Shown one piece after another: positions 24,203-33,148 of a DNA stretch of 64,000 bases. The notes below the pieces were generated by a model that had not been told where the DNA came from, did not search any database, and saw only the letters and a program-made list of their open reading frames with translations. Made by a program: the position numbers and the translations under genes. The stretch is from Candidatus Rhodoferax bjergmarkensis. Its GTDB lineage: Bacteria; Pseudomonadota; Gammaproteobacteria; Burkholderiales; Burkholderiaceae_C. The stretch covers positions 124,001 through 188,000 of the forward strand of contig JADJFX010000002.1 of assembly GCA_016708345.1 (NCBI GenBank). Direction: 5' to 3'. Every line of letters begins with the position of its first letter. The first letter of the stretch is position 1.

Positions 24203-25927
24203 TTAAACCTGCGCCGCTTCCACCAAAAACCTCACCCGCCGCATCCCGTTCCACGCATCCGCATCCAGCCGAAACGCGAGTTTGACGCGTGCTGGCAGCG
24301 GCTCGGTGTGGCCGAACCAGATGCCGTCCACCGGCTGCCCCTGGTGCTTGAGCTTGAGCGCCAGGTGTTTTTCGCCCAGCAGGCGCTGCGACACCACTTC
24401 CACTTCTTCGCTGAAGGTGGGCGGCGCAAAACCCTGGCCCCACACCTCCTTGTGCAGCACATCGACCAGCTCCACCCGGCGGTATTCGGGCTTGAGCGGG
24501 CCGTCGGTTTCGATGCGGCGGGTGAGGGTGGCGGCGTCCAGCCATTCCTGGGCGACTTCGTTCAATCCCTGCTCGAAGGTGTCAAAGTTTTCTTCTGCAA
24601 TGGTGCAGCCCGCCGCCATGGCGTGGCCGCCAAAGCGCAAAAGCACGCCGGGGTAACGTTTGGCCACCAGATCCAGCGCGTCGCGCAGGTGAAAGCCGGC
24701 AATCGAGCGGCCAGAGCCCTTGAGTTCATGCTCCTTGCCCGGTGCGGCGCTGGCGGCAAACACAAAGGTAGGGCGGTGCAACTTGTCTTTGATGCGCGAG
24801 GCCACAATGCCGACCACGCCTTCATGAAAGTCGGGGTCGAACACGCAAATGGCAGGCGGCGGCTCCTCGGCCTCGTCGAACAGCGACTCGGCAATGGCGA
24901 AGGCCTGCTCACGCATGCCGCCCTCAATCACGCGGCGCTCGCGGTTGATGCCGTCCAGCATTTTGGCCAGCTCGTCGGCGCGTGCGGGGTCGTCGGTCAA
25001 AAGGCATTCAATGCCCAGCGTCATGTCGGCCAGACGGCCCGCTGCGTTGATGCGCGGCCCCAGCGCAAAACCAAAGTCAAAGGTGGTGGCGGCCTCGGGT
25101 TTGCGCCCGGCTGCTACAAAAAGAGAAGCTAGTCCCGCAGGTATGGCAAGCGCTCTGACCCTTTTTAACCCTTGAGCCACAAGGCGGCGGTTGTTGGCGT
25201 CGAGCTTGACCACATCGGCCACGGTGCCCAGCGCGACCAGCGGCAGCAGGGTGTCGAGCTTGGGCTGGGTGGCTGCATCAAAGTAGCCACGCTGGCGCAA
25301 CTCGGCCCGCAAGGCCAGCAGCACATAAAACATCACGCCCACACCCGCAATCGATTTGCTCTCGAAGCTGCAACCCGGCTGGTTGGGGTTGACGATCACA
25401 TCGGCGTCGGGCAGCGCAATTTGCCCGTTCACGCTGGCGGGCAAGTGGTGGTCAGTCACCAGCACCTGCAGGCCCAGCGCTTTGGCCTTGGCCACGCCGT
25501 CAAAGCTGGCGATGCCGTTGTCCACCGTGATCAGCACGTCAGCACCGCTGTCTTTGACGCGCTGTGAAATTGGGGCAGTGAGGCCATAACCATCGACCAC
25601 GCGGTCCGGCACAAGGTAATGCACCTTTTTCGCACCCAGCAGGCGCAGGCCACGAAGGGCACAAGCGCAGGCGGTGGCACCGTCGCAGTCGTAGTCGGCC
25701 ACGATGCACAGGCTTTTTCCCGAGTGGATGGCGTCGGCCAGCAACACGGCGCTTCTGCTGAGGCCCAGCATGTTGGCAGGTGGAATCAGGCGCGCCAGGC
25801 TGTCGTCCAGCTCCTGGGTGCCCTGTACACCGCGGGCAGCGTACAACTGGGCCAGGAGCGGATGGATGCCGGCCTGTTCGAGTGTCCAGGCGGTGCGGGG
25901 CGGAATGTCTCTTACTATTATTTTCAT
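24203..25927 (-). CDS. recJ: Single-stranded-DNA-specific 5'-3' exonuclease
   Basis: DHH-family nuclease in recombination and mismatch repair. In 574 residues the motifs run in order: VADYDCDGATACACALRGL, VDNGIASFDGV, LVTDHHLPA (DHH), NPNQPGCSF, GVGVMFYVLLAL, GTVADVVKLDANNR, then the DHHA1 part FALGPRINAAGRL, FHEGVVGIVASRI and LRFGGHAMAAGCTI. A stretch coding for ALAIPAGLASLFVAAGR (bases 25111-25153) matches the dispersed repeat, so the element appears to lie in frame inside the gene. The start overlaps the stop of the upstream COG4255-like gene by ATGA, so the two are co-translated. Confidence 0.96.
   Translation of the reverse strand: MKIIVRDIPPRTAWTLEQAGIHPLLAQLYAARGVQGTQELDDSLARLIPPANMLGLSRSAVLLADAIHSGKSLCIVADYDCDGATACACALRGLRLLGAKKVHYLVPDRVVDGYGLTAPISQRVKDSGADVLITVDNGIASFDGVAKAKALGLQVLVTDHHLPASVNGQIALPDADVIVNPNQPGCSFESKSIAGVGVMFYVLLALRAELRQRGYFDAATQPKLDTLLPLVALGTVADVVKLDANNRRLVAQGLKRVRALAIPAGLASLFVAAGRKPEAATTFDFGFALGPRINAAGRLADMTLGIECLLTDDPARADELAKMLDGINRERRVIEGGMREQAFAIAESLFDEAEEPPPAICVFDPDFHEGVVGIVASRIKDKLHRPTFVFAASAAPGKEHELKGSGRSIAGFHLRDALDLVAKRYPGVLLRFGGHAMAAGCTIAEENFDTFEQGLNEVAQEWLDAATLTRRIETDGPLKPEYRRVELVDVLHKEVWGQGFAPPTFSEEVEVVSQRLLGEKHLALKLKHQGQPVDGIWFGHTEPLPARVKLAFRLDADAWNGMRRVRFLVEAAQV
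25111..25153. repeat. Dispersed repeat copy inside recJ
   Basis: GCTACAAAAAGAGAAGCTAG followed by TCCCGCAGGTATGGCAAGCG parallels the intergenic copies at 5789 and 7527 (GCTAC...TATAGCTT...CCCGC), but here the sequence is read through as codons of recJ. Confidence 0.55.
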
Positions 25928-26862
25928 AGCTGCTGCAGCACGATGGACGCGCGCTGGGTGCCAAAATTGTTCATAAATTTCTGCCAGAAGTTTTGCCGGG
26001 TTGTGGTGTAGGTTTGGGCATGGCGCTCACCGCACAGGGTGAGCTGGTGGTCGCCACCATGCTTGAGTTCGGCCAGCAAGGCAGCGCATTCGGTGGCGTC
26101 CAGCGCAGCCCAAGCCTGCGCCCAGGCGGGCCAGTTTTCTCTCAAGGCGGGTTCGCGCAGGCGGGTGACCACCACCGGGGGCGCTGGGGTGCTTACCTGG
26201 CGCTGTGTGGGTGGCAGGGTGCCCGTGCCACTGAGCCAGAAGGAATTGACCGTAGGCACCCCCCGCGCCGCCCGGGTGTCGTTCACCGGGTGGTGGTAGA
26301 GCAACATTTGCATCTCGGTTTGCAGGCGTTGCAAACGGGTGGCACCAGGGCCACGCGGCATCCAGGGTGCCACGTTGCGGCCCACCACGCGGTCCGCTGA
26401 AGCGGTGGCCAAGCCCTGCAGCGCTTCGCCGCAGGCCAGCCAGCGTGCGGATTGGTCGAACTGCAGCGTGATGCCGTCTTCTTCAAAATAGGGCTGCATG
26501 GCGGTCAGCAGCGTGTGCGATTCGTCAGCGGAGAAGTCAGGCAGATCAGGTCCTTGCATGACGATGTGCGTGGTACCGACCTGCCAATGGCAGGGTGTGA
26601 TGAAGGCCCAAGCCCCTTGGGCGGGTTGAGTGTTGGATGCATGCAACGCTGCCCAGGGAATTTGCCCATCCGGCGCGCCCATGCCCATGGCGCGGACTAA
26701 AGCGCGTTCGTGAGGTGCGGACAAGCTGAATTCATCGCCCAAGTCCGTTGGCAGCGGGCTCAGGCGAGCCAGCAGTTTGCTGAGATGGGGCAGTTTTAGC
26801 GGGGCGAGGGTTTGCTGGCAGCCTTCAGAGCTGGAAAAAGCGAACGGAATCAGGAGGTGCAT
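25924..26862 (-). CDS. Conserved protein of the RpfE/COG4255 type, function unknown
   Basis: A 312-residue soluble protein starting MHLLIPFAFSSSEGC. Family features include HWQVGTTHIVMQGPDLPDF, CGEALQGLATASADRVVGRN and the C-terminal VNSFWLSGTGTLP. I recognise this as the beta-proteobacterial protein often annotated 'regulatory protein RpfE type' or phosphoglycerate-mutase-like, usually encoded directly upstream of recJ, as here with a 4-bp overlap. No catalytic motif can be defended, so no reaction is proposed. Confidence 0.75.
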   Translation of the reverse strand: MHLLIPFAFSSSEGCQQTLAPLKLPHLSKLLARLSPLPTDLGDEFSLSAPHERALVRAMGMGAPDGQIPWAALHASNTQPAQGAWAFITPCHWQVGTTHIVMQGPDLPDFSADESHTLLTAMQPYFEEDGITLQFDQSARWLACGEALQGLATASADRVVGRNVAPWMPRGPGATRLQRLQTEMQMLLYHHPVNDTRAARGVPTVNSFWLSGTGTLPPTQRQVSTPAPPVVVTRLREPALRENWPAWAQAWAALDATECAALLAELKHGGDHQLTLCGERHAQTYTTTRQNFWQKFMNNFGTQRASIVLQQL

Positions 26863-27080
26863 GCAGTGATTGTCCGTTATGGGGGTGAATTTTTTGGCCA
26901 GCCAGACTTTTAGGCTGCCAGAGGAGGGGAGCTTGCGGATATGCTCTCAGGAATTCACATAAGGTGCTGACATGGTGTGCTCAAATAGGCGCGCAAGAGT
27001 TCCATTGTGACCCGGTGTGTTTGATACAGGCATGCGTGCGCAAACCAAGCCAGCCCCTTCAGGGCTATGAGGTAATGAAA

Positions 27081-28561
27081 ATGAATGATGATTTTCTTTG
27101 GGTAGTCGGTGCAGCCTTGCTGGCAGGTTTAATGCTGGCGGGGCTTGTTCAAATCGTTCGGAATTGGCGCAAGCGGCGCGCTGAACGTATTGCAGCCACA
27201 CCTGCAATTGAGCCCGTTGCCGTTGATTTGACAGAAAATTTGACGGCAGAGCAGCCCGCGACTGAAGCGGTTGAGGCTGCCGCTGAGCTTGCTTCGGCGC
27301 AGCAAGCCCAAGAACCTCCCCCTGTTGACGAAGTTCCGCAATCCCTTGAGGGTGAGGCAACTTTGGCTGCAGAAAAAGAAGCGGCTGAAAAAGAAGCAGC
27401 TGAGGCTGCAGCGCGTTTGGCGGCTGAGCAGGAAGCCGCAGAAGCTGCCCGCTTGGCTGCTGAAAAAGAGGCAGCAGAAAAAGAAGCAGCTGAGGCTGCA
27501 GCGCGTTTGGCGGCCGAGCAGGAAGCCGCAGAAGCTGCCCGCTTGGCTGCTGAAAAAGAGGCAGCAGAAAAAGAAAAAGAGGCAGCAGAAAAAGAAGCAG
27601 CTGAGACTGCAGCGCGTTTGGCTGCCGAGCAGGAAGCCGCAGAAGCTGCCCGCTTGGCTGCTGAAAAAGAGGCAGAAAAAGAAGCAGCAGAAAAAGAAGC
27701 AGCTGAGGCTGCAGCGCGTTTGGCTGCCGAGCAGGAAGCCGCAGAAGCTGCCCGCTTGGCTGCTGAAAAAGAGGCAGCAGAAAAGAAGCAGCAGGAGGCG
27801 GCTGAGCAGGAAGCTGCAGCCCGCTTGGCTGCTAGGAGCAGGAAGCCGCAGAAGCTGCCCCTTGGCGGCTGAAGAAGAGGCGAAAGAAGCAAAAAGAAGC
27901 AGCTGAGGCTGCAGCGCGTTTGGCGGCTGAGCAAGAAGCTGCAGAAGCTGCCCGCTTGGCTGCTGAAAAAGAAGCCGCTGAAAAAGAAGCCGCTGAGGCT
28001 GCTGCCCGCATTGCAGCCGAACGCAGAGCGACGGATCGCAGGGCCACCGACCGCAGAGCCACCGACGCGCAAGCGCACGCCGCTGCCGAGCAGCAAGCCG
28101 CTGAAGTAGCTGCCCGGCTGGCTGCTGAACAAGCCGCGGCAGAACAGCTTGCCAGGTCTGCGGCCGTGCCGCCCGTCACGAAAGTCATTAAATCGCCAGA
28201 ACAAACGGTGGTGATGATCGCGGACGATTCCAAGGTGGTGCGCATCAAGACAGGGCGATTGCTGACCAAGCACCTCTACCAAGTGGCTGTGGCCGAAGAC
28301 GGTGACGATGCTGCCAAGCAAATCGACGCCAGCGCGCCTGATGTACTCATTACCGATGTGGAAATGCCGGGCTTGGACGGCTTTGAACTGACCCGCCATG
28401 TGCGCGACAACCCGCGCACGGCCCATGTTCCCATCATCATGATCAGCTCCAATGGTTCCAGAATTGGTGAAGAAGCCAGCCAAGCCGGTGTGGATGTGGT
28501 GCTGGACAAACCCTACGATGAAGATGCGCTGATTGCGCACATCCAGCGACTGATGGCTTGA
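27081..28561 (+). pseudogene. Membrane-anchored Ala/Glu-repeat response regulator, reading frame broken by clustered indels
   Basis: The intended protein has one N-terminal membrane helix (VVGAALLAGLMLAGLVQIV) with a basic stop-transfer (RNWRKRRAER), a long Ala/Glu/Lys-rich coiled-coil of near-identical 30-residue units, and a C-terminal receiver domain (VVMIADDSKVVRIKTGRLL, phospho-acceptor in LITDVEMPGLDG, then IIMISSN and LDKPYDED). The N-terminal frame stops at 27870-27872. The receiver frame is open from about 27908 to 28561. Between 27832 and 27910 three small indels relative to the repeat consensus (about +2, -1, then a third) shift the frame. As written, the product would lack the receiver. 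Assembly error in the repeat is a real alternative. GAGG upstream favours the ATG at 27081. Confidence 0.75.
27370..28010 (+). repeat. Tandem repeat of about 90 bp encoding Ala/Glu-rich coiled coil
   Basis: The unit starts GCAGAAAAAGAAGC and contains GCAGCGCGTTTGGC and GAAGCCGCAGAAGCTGCCCG. Five to six copies are present; the first two are exactly 90 bp apart (27370 and 27460), and later ones carry in-frame insertions such as an extra 15 bp near 27565. Likely prone to length change by slippage or unequal recombination. Confidence 0.9.
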
Positions 28562-28638
28562 TCCGGGCGCAAGGGGCTTGCGACAGCCCTGATGGCACCA
28601 GATGCCACAATGGCATCTGTTTCAAAATCAGTGGCTCC

Positions 28639-29895
28639 ATGCAACTTCCCTACGAACTCATTCTCGGCTGGCGCTATACGCGGGCCGGTCGCGCAACGCG
28701 GCGCAACGGTTTCATCTCCTTCATTTCCGGCGTGTCCATGCTGGGCATTGCCTTGGGAGTGGCAGCGCTCATCATCGTGCTCAGTGTGATGAACGGCTTT
28801 CAAAAAGAAGTGCGTGACCGCATGCTGGGCGTCGTCTCGCACATCGAGATTTTTTCACCCAGTGGGGCAGCCCTGCCCAACGTGACCGGCACGCTGGCTG
28901 AAGTGCGCACCCACAAGCAGGTTGTGGGTGCTGCACCTTTTATAGCAACCCAGGCTTTGCTGGCAAGGGGTGAGGACATGAAGGGCACCATGGTTCGGGG
29001 CATCGACCCGGCCCATGAGCCCGAGGTGACCGACCTTGCGCTTGAACTCAAAAACACCGGCTTGCAGCGCTTGATTCCCGGCGAGTTTGGTGTGGTGCTG
29101 GGCGGTGAGCTGGCCCGCAGCCTGGGCGTGCGCGAGGGAGATACCGTCACGCTGGTGGCTCCGAGCGGCCAGGTCACGCCCGCCGGGGTGGTGCCGCGCC
29201 TGAAGCAGATGACGGTGGTGGGCACTTTTAACTCGGGTCACTACGAATACGATTCAGCGCTGGTGCTGATGCACATGGTGGATGCGGCCAAGATTTTCCG
29301 GCTGGAAGGCCCTACCGGCGTTCGAATCAAATTGCGTGATCTGCACCAGGCACCGGCAGTGGCCGGGGAGCTGGCCCGCAGCCTCAGTGGCGACCTTCTG
29401 ATACGCGACTGGACGCGCCAGAACCGCACCTGGTTCGCGGCGGTGCAGGTTGAAAAACGCATGATGTTCATCATCCTGACCCTGATCGTGGCGGTGGCGG
29501 CCTTTAATCTGGTGTCCACGCTGGTGATGACGGTGACCGACAAGCGCGCCGACATTGCCATTTTGCGCACACTGGGCGCCAGTCCCGGCAGCATCATGGG
29601 TATTTTTGTGGTGCAGGGTGCCATGGTGGGGGTGATCGGCACGCTCGCTGGTTTGCTGTTGGGCCTGGGGGTGGCCTTCAACATTGGCGTGATCGTGCCT
29701 GCCATTGAGCGGATGCTGGGAGTGGCCTTTCTGGACCCCAGCATTTACCTGATCAACCGCATGCCCAGCGAACCGCAGCAGGCCGATATATTGCCAATTG
29801 CCATCATTTCCCTGGTGCTGGCTTTTTTGGCGACTTTGTATCCAAGCTGGCGTGCATCCCAAGTGAACCCGGCGGAGGCACTGCGGTATGAGTGA
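28639..29895 (+). CDS. lolC: Lipoprotein-releasing ABC transporter permease LolC/LolE
   Basis: Inner-membrane permease that extracts outer-membrane lipoproteins and hands them to LolA. The 418-residue protein starts MQLPYELILGWRYTRAG and has a first membrane helix (GVSMLGIALGVAALIIVLSV), the MNGFQKEVRDRMLG motif of the family, a large periplasmic domain, and three C-terminal helices of the FtsX fold, ending SWRASQVNPAEALRYE. The ATG at 28639 is the family start. It overlaps lolD by 8 bp. Many beta-proteobacteria have a single LolC/E-type protein; no second permease is here. Confidence 0.94.
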   Translation: MQLPYELILGWRYTRAGRATRRNGFISFISGVSMLGIALGVAALIIVLSVMNGFQKEVRDRMLGVVSHIEIFSPSGAALPNVTGTLAEVRTHKQVVGAAPFIATQALLARGEDMKGTMVRGIDPAHEPEVTDLALELKNTGLQRLIPGEFGVVLGGELARSLGVREGDTVTLVAPSGQVTPAGVVPRLKQMTVVGTFNSGHYEYDSALVLMHMVDAAKIFRLEGPTGVRIKLRDLHQAPAVAGELARSLSGDLLIRDWTRQNRTWFAAVQVEKRMMFIILTLIVAVAAFNLVSTLVMTVTDKRADIAILRTLGASPGSIMGIFVVQGAMVGVIGTLAGLLLGLGVAFNIGVIVPAIERMLGVAFLDPSIYLINRMPSEPQQADILPIAIISLVLAFLATLYPSWRASQVNPAEALRYE

Positions 29896-30691
29896 TCTGG
29901 AAAATATGGCAGCGCCGACAAGCCAAATTCCTCAGGCGCTGGGGGCTGCGCACTACCGCATGGTGGCGGGGCTGGCACAGTCGCAGCCTGCGGCTTGCGC
30001 GACCGAAGTGGTGCTGGCGGCCCAAAGCCTGACCAAGCGCTTCACCGAAGGCCGACTGGATGTGACAGTTCTGCAAGGTGTGGACCTGGAAGTGCGCGCT
30101 GGCGAAACCGTGGCCATTGTGGGTGCCTCGGGTTCCGGGAAAAGCACACTCTTGCATTTGATGGGTGGTCTGGATGCACCCACCAGTGGTTCCGTTTTGC
30201 TCCAAGGTCAGGACCTGGCGCACCAAAGCGCCAGCACACAGGGCCGTCTGCGCAACCAGTACCTAGGTTTTGTTTACCAGTTTCATCACCTGTTGCCCGA
30301 ATTCAGCGCGCTGGACAACGTGGCCATGCCCCTATGGATTCGGCGTATGGCGCACGCAGACTGTGCGCAGGTAGCTACCAAAATGCTAGCAAGCGTGGGC
30401 TTGCAGAACCGCTTGCAGCATCGCCCGGCCGAGCTGTCAGGCGGCGAGCGCCAGCGCGTGGCGATTGCCAGAGCGCTGGTCACCCAGCCTGCCTGCGTGC
30501 TGGCAGACGAGCCCACCGGCAATCTGGACCGCAGCACGGCCAACGGGGTGTTCGAGTTGATGCTCGAATTGGCCCGCACCCAGGGCACCGCTTTCATTGT
30601 GGTCACCCACGACGAGACCCTGGCCGCGCGCTGCGCACGCCAGTTGCGGCTGGTGCAGGGAAAATTGTCAGAGTTTGACCCGCACCATTGA
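29888..30691 (+). CDS. lolD: Lipoprotein-releasing ABC transporter ATP-binding protein
   Basis: ATPase subunit of the LolCDE complex. Walker A is GASGSGKST (near residue 79), the Q-loop lies in YQFHHLLPEFSALDNVAMP (a LolD-typical stretch), the ABC signature is LSGGERQRVAIARAL, Walker B is ACVLADEPTGNLD and the H-loop is VVTHD. The 267 residues include an N-terminal extension of about 40 residues before the usual start (VVLAAQSLTKRF), so a later start is possible. It overlaps lolC by 8 bp. Bases 30367-30397 resemble the core of the dispersed repeat and read in frame. Confidence 0.95.
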   Translation: MSDLENMAAPTSQIPQALGAAHYRMVAGLAQSQPAACATEVVLAAQSLTKRFTEGRLDVTVLQGVDLEVRAGETVAIVGASGSGKSTLLHLMGGLDAPTSGSVLLQGQDLAHQSASTQGRLRNQYLGFVYQFHHLLPEFSALDNVAMPLWIRRMAHADCAQVATKMLASVGLQNRLQHRPAELSGGERQRVAIARALVTQPACVLADEPTGNLDRSTANGVFELMLELARTQGTAFIVVTHDETLAARCARQLRLVQGKLSEFDPHH

Positions 30692-30714
30692 ACAGAATTT
30701 GGGGTAAACCAGCC

Positions 30715-30921
30715 GTGTTAAAGCGAAAAAAACTACCCATCGGTATCCAGACCTTCGCCAAGATGCGCGAGGAGGATTACTACTATGTCGATAAAACCGG
30801 CATGGCGGTGGATTTGGCGGAAAACGGTACCCACTACTTTCTCTCGCGGCCTCGGCGTTTTGGCATTAGCCTTTTCATCGCCCGGTTTGAAGTGGAAGCG
30901 CTGAATGCTGCGGGCGTTTAG
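30715..30921 (+). pseudogene. Truncated relative of the AAA/PD-(D/E)XK protein
   Basis: Encodes only about 60 residues of the family: KKLPIGIQTFAKMREEDYYY, then THYFLSRPRRFGISLFI, and then unrelated sequence to a stop at 30919-30921. In the P-loop variant the Lys of RFGKS is Ile. The rest of the gene is missing, and tatD begins 23 bp later. It is clearly related to 19380-20942 but diverged (for example TFAKMREE versus TYREIRED), so it is an old family member, not a recent copy of that one. Confidence 0.8.
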
Positions 30922-30943
30922 CCGGGCTTGGGGTGAGCAGGGC

Positions 30944-31828
30944 ATGACGTTCTGGATCGACACCCATTGCCACCTGGATGCATCAGAGTTTGGGCCTTAT
31001 GCGCCCGTGGTTCGTGCGCGGGCAGCTACTAAAAACGTAGCGATTTGTGTGCTGCCAGCGGTGCAGGTGGCCAATTTTGATGCCGTGCGGCAACTGGCCC
31101 ATGCAGGCGGTGACAGCTATGCGTTGGGCATTCACCCCTTGTACGTGGCGCAGGCCAGCGATACAGACCTGGGCGAACTCGATGCGCAGTTGCGGCGCTA
31201 CCGCGATGACCCGCGCCTGGTGGCGGTGGGCGAGATCGGGCTGGACTATTTTGTGCCTGAGCTGTGCGTCAGCCCATTGCGCGAGCGACAGGAACTCTTC
31301 TATCTTGCTCAGCTCAAACTGGCTCGCCAGCATGGTTTGCCAGTGCTGTTGCATGTGCGCCGCTCAGTGGACCAGGTACTCAAGGGGTTGCGCACTGTGG
31401 CGCGCGAGGCGGTGGCTGGCGCGCAGGTTGACCCATCGCAGGGCAATGCGTGGTTCGGCATCGCCCACGCTTTTAACGGCAGCGAACAACAGGCGAAGGC
31501 GTTTATGGACTTGGGGCTCAAACTGGGCTTTGGCGGCGCGCTGACCTATGCGCGTGCCGCGCAGTTGCGTCGCCTGGCCACCCATTTGCCTCTGCAGGCC
31601 ATCGTGATGGAAACCGATGCCCCCGACATGCCCCCGCACTGGTTGTACAAGACCGCCGGGCAGCGTGCAGCGGGAGAGCCCCAAGGGCGCAATGAGCCGG
31701 GGGAGCTGGCGCGTATCGGCGAGGAAATGGCGGCGCTACGCGGCATCACGGCGGCTGATCTGGCGCTGGCCACCACGCACAATGCCATGGCTGCCTTGCC
31801 ACGGCTGCGAAGTCTGCTTGCGCCATGA
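30944..31828 (+). CDS. TatD-family metal-dependent hydrolase (DNase)
   Basis: A 294-residue TIM-barrel metallohydrolase. Metal-binding motifs: WIDTHCHLDASEFG (HxH), VAVGEIGLDYFVPE (Glu), LPVLLHVRRSVDQVL (His), GIAHAFNGSEQQA (His) and IVMETDAPDMPPHW (Asp). TatD proteins are 3'-5' exonucleases or related hydrolases. The ATG at 30944 is the family start. Bases 31014-31055 (AATKNVAICVL) coincide with a dispersed-repeat copy read in frame. The stop overlaps the next start by ATGA. Confidence 0.9.
   Translation: MTFWIDTHCHLDASEFGPYAPVVRARAATKNVAICVLPAVQVANFDAVRQLAHAGGDSYALGIHPLYVAQASDTDLGELDAQLRRYRDDPRLVAVGEIGLDYFVPELCVSPLRERQELFYLAQLKLARQHGLPVLLHVRRSVDQVLKGLRTVAREAVAGAQVDPSQGNAWFGIAHAFNGSEQQAKAFMDLGLKLGFGGALTYARAAQLRRLATHLPLQAIVMETDAPDMPPHWLYKTAGQRAAGEPQGRNEPGELARIGEEMAALRGITAADLALATTHNAMAALPRLRSLLAP
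31014..31055. repeat. Dispersed repeat copy inside tatD
   Basis: GGCAGCTACTAAAAACGTAG and CGATTTGTGTGCTG correspond, on the other strand, to ATCGCTACGTTTTTAGTAGC followed by TGCCCGCGCAC, the same order of arms as intergenic copies. It encodes part of the region between the first two strands of TatD. Confidence 0.5.
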
Positions 31829-32355
31829 CATCGATGTCGAATGAAATGCGCCCGTTGCGCCTGCTCGGTTTGCCACCCATCGTTTCACCCTACACCCAAT
31901 TGCTGATTCTGGGCAGTTTCCCCGGTGTGGCGTCGCTGGGTCGCCAACAGTACTACGCCCACCCGCAAAATCATTTCTGGAAAATATTGCAAGCGATTTG
32001 GCCCGATTGCGCAATGGATACAAGCGAAGGCAGCTATGAAAAGCGTATCAATTGGCTGCTGGCGCGGGGCCTTGGGCTGTGGGATGTATACGCCTCCTGC
32101 GAGCGAGTAGGCAGTCTGGACACGGCCATCCGCAACCCGGTGGTGAACGATTTCGCCCATCTGCTGCGCTTGTGCCCGCAGCTGCGTGCCATTGCACACA
32201 ACGGCGGCGAGAGCTATCGCCATGCCAGGCACACGGCCACACTGGGCCTGCCGGTGTACAAGCTGCCCTCCACCAGTGCGGCCAACGCCAGCTGGAGTTT
32301 CGCGCGCAAGCTGGCGGCCTGGCGCGAAGTGGTGGCCGCTGTTGGCTTGCGCTGA
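31825..32355 (+). CDS. DNA-deoxyinosine/uracil glycosylase (UDG family 6, HDG type)
   Basis: Removes hypoxanthine (and possibly uracil) from deaminated DNA. The 176-residue protein carries the family motif LILGSFPGVASLGRQQYYAH followed by PQNHFWKILQAIW, with the catalytic-type Asn in HPQNHFW, then LLARGLGLWDVYASCERVGS and the C-terminal LPVYKLPSTSAANASW, which matches the second active-site motif. The start overlaps the tatD stop by 4 bp, so the two are co-translated. Substrate range within the superfamily is inferred from the motif type. Confidence 0.88.
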   Translation: MTSMSNEMRPLRLLGLPPIVSPYTQLLILGSFPGVASLGRQQYYAHPQNHFWKILQAIWPDCAMDTSEGSYEKRINWLLARGLGLWDVYASCERVGSLDTAIRNPVVNDFAHLLRLCPQLRAIAHNGGESYRHARHTATLGLPVYKLPSTSAANASWSFARKLAAWREVVAAVGLR

Positions 32356-32392
32356 CAGGTTTTGATGGGCGTTTGGTGATAATGCTTCTATC

Positions 32393-33148
32393 TTGAGAAA
32401 AAACAGCAACAAACTCCCCGAAGTCACCTTCTCTGACGAAGGTCCGATCCGCCATTTGCACCTGGGCACCGAGTGGGTGCAAGGCACCATGCTGATGGAC
32501 GCGCCCACCGTGCTGTACCACGAATACATCCAGCGCATGATGGCCTGGCTCCTGTTCGTGGAGCCTGACACGGTACCCGAGCGTTTTGCCATGCAACTTG
32601 GGCTGGGCGCTGGCTCGCTCACCAAGTTCTGCCACAAAGAAATGCGCATGCGCACGGTGGCCATTGAGCTCAACCCGCAGGTGCTGGCGGCCTGCCGTGG
32701 CTGGTTCAAGCTGCCCGCTGACAATGCCCGCATGCAGGTGGTGCTCAATGATGCGGCAGTCGAAATTCAAGATGCCAAATGGTGGGGCACGGTCGACGCA
32801 CTGCAGGTTGATCTGTACGACCACGAGGCCGCCGCGCCGGTGCTGGACAGTTTGCCGTTTTACAACCATTGCCGCCGTTTGCTGACTGACGAGGGTTGCA
32901 TGACCGTCAACCTGTTTGGACGCTCCTCCAGCTTTACCCGCAGCGTCGAAAAAATAAGCGCTGCGTTCGGCGCTGATGCCGTCTGGGCCTTCAAGCCCAC
33001 CCGCGAAGGCAACACCGTGGTGCTGGCCCAACGCACGCCACAGCGGCCCAAGCGCGAGCTGCTGGAGGCGCGGGCCGAGATCATTCTGGATCGCTGGGGT
33101 CTGCCTGCTGCCAAATGGGTGCGCGTTTTCAAACCGGTGGACAAATGA
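32393..33148 (+). CDS. Spermidine-synthase-like protein
   Basis: A 251-residue Rossmann-fold protein of the polyamine aminopropyltransferase superfamily. MQLGLGAGSLTKFCHKEMRM is the cofactor-binding glycine loop and VAIELNPQVLAACRGWF the acidic second strand. The catalytic-site region reads DALQVDLYDHEAAAPVLDSL instead of the D-[AS]-x-D-P pattern of true spermidine synthases, so another methyltransferase-like activity is possible. The only start is TTG at 32393. The stop overlaps the start of the secretion ATPase by ATGA. No decarboxylase or polyamine genes are nearby. Confidence 0.8.
   Translation: MRKNSNKLPEVTFSDEGPIRHLHLGTEWVQGTMLMDAPTVLYHEYIQRMMAWLLFVEPDTVPERFAMQLGLGAGSLTKFCHKEMRMRTVAIELNPQVLAACRGWFKLPADNARMQVVLNDAAVEIQDAKWWGTVDALQVDLYDHEAAAPVLDSLPFYNHCRRLLTDEGCMTVNLFGRSSSFTRSVEKISAAFGADAVWAFKPTREGNTVVLAQRTPQRPKRELLEARAEIILDRWGLPAAKWVRVFKPVDK

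Noticed and set aside
27149..28540. 463-residue minus-strand open frame antisense to the Ala/Glu repeat
   Set aside because: It is a low-complexity Ser/Ala/Arg shadow (SAAKRAASAAS) of the repeat codons on the other strand; the plus strand has a membrane helix and receiver domain.
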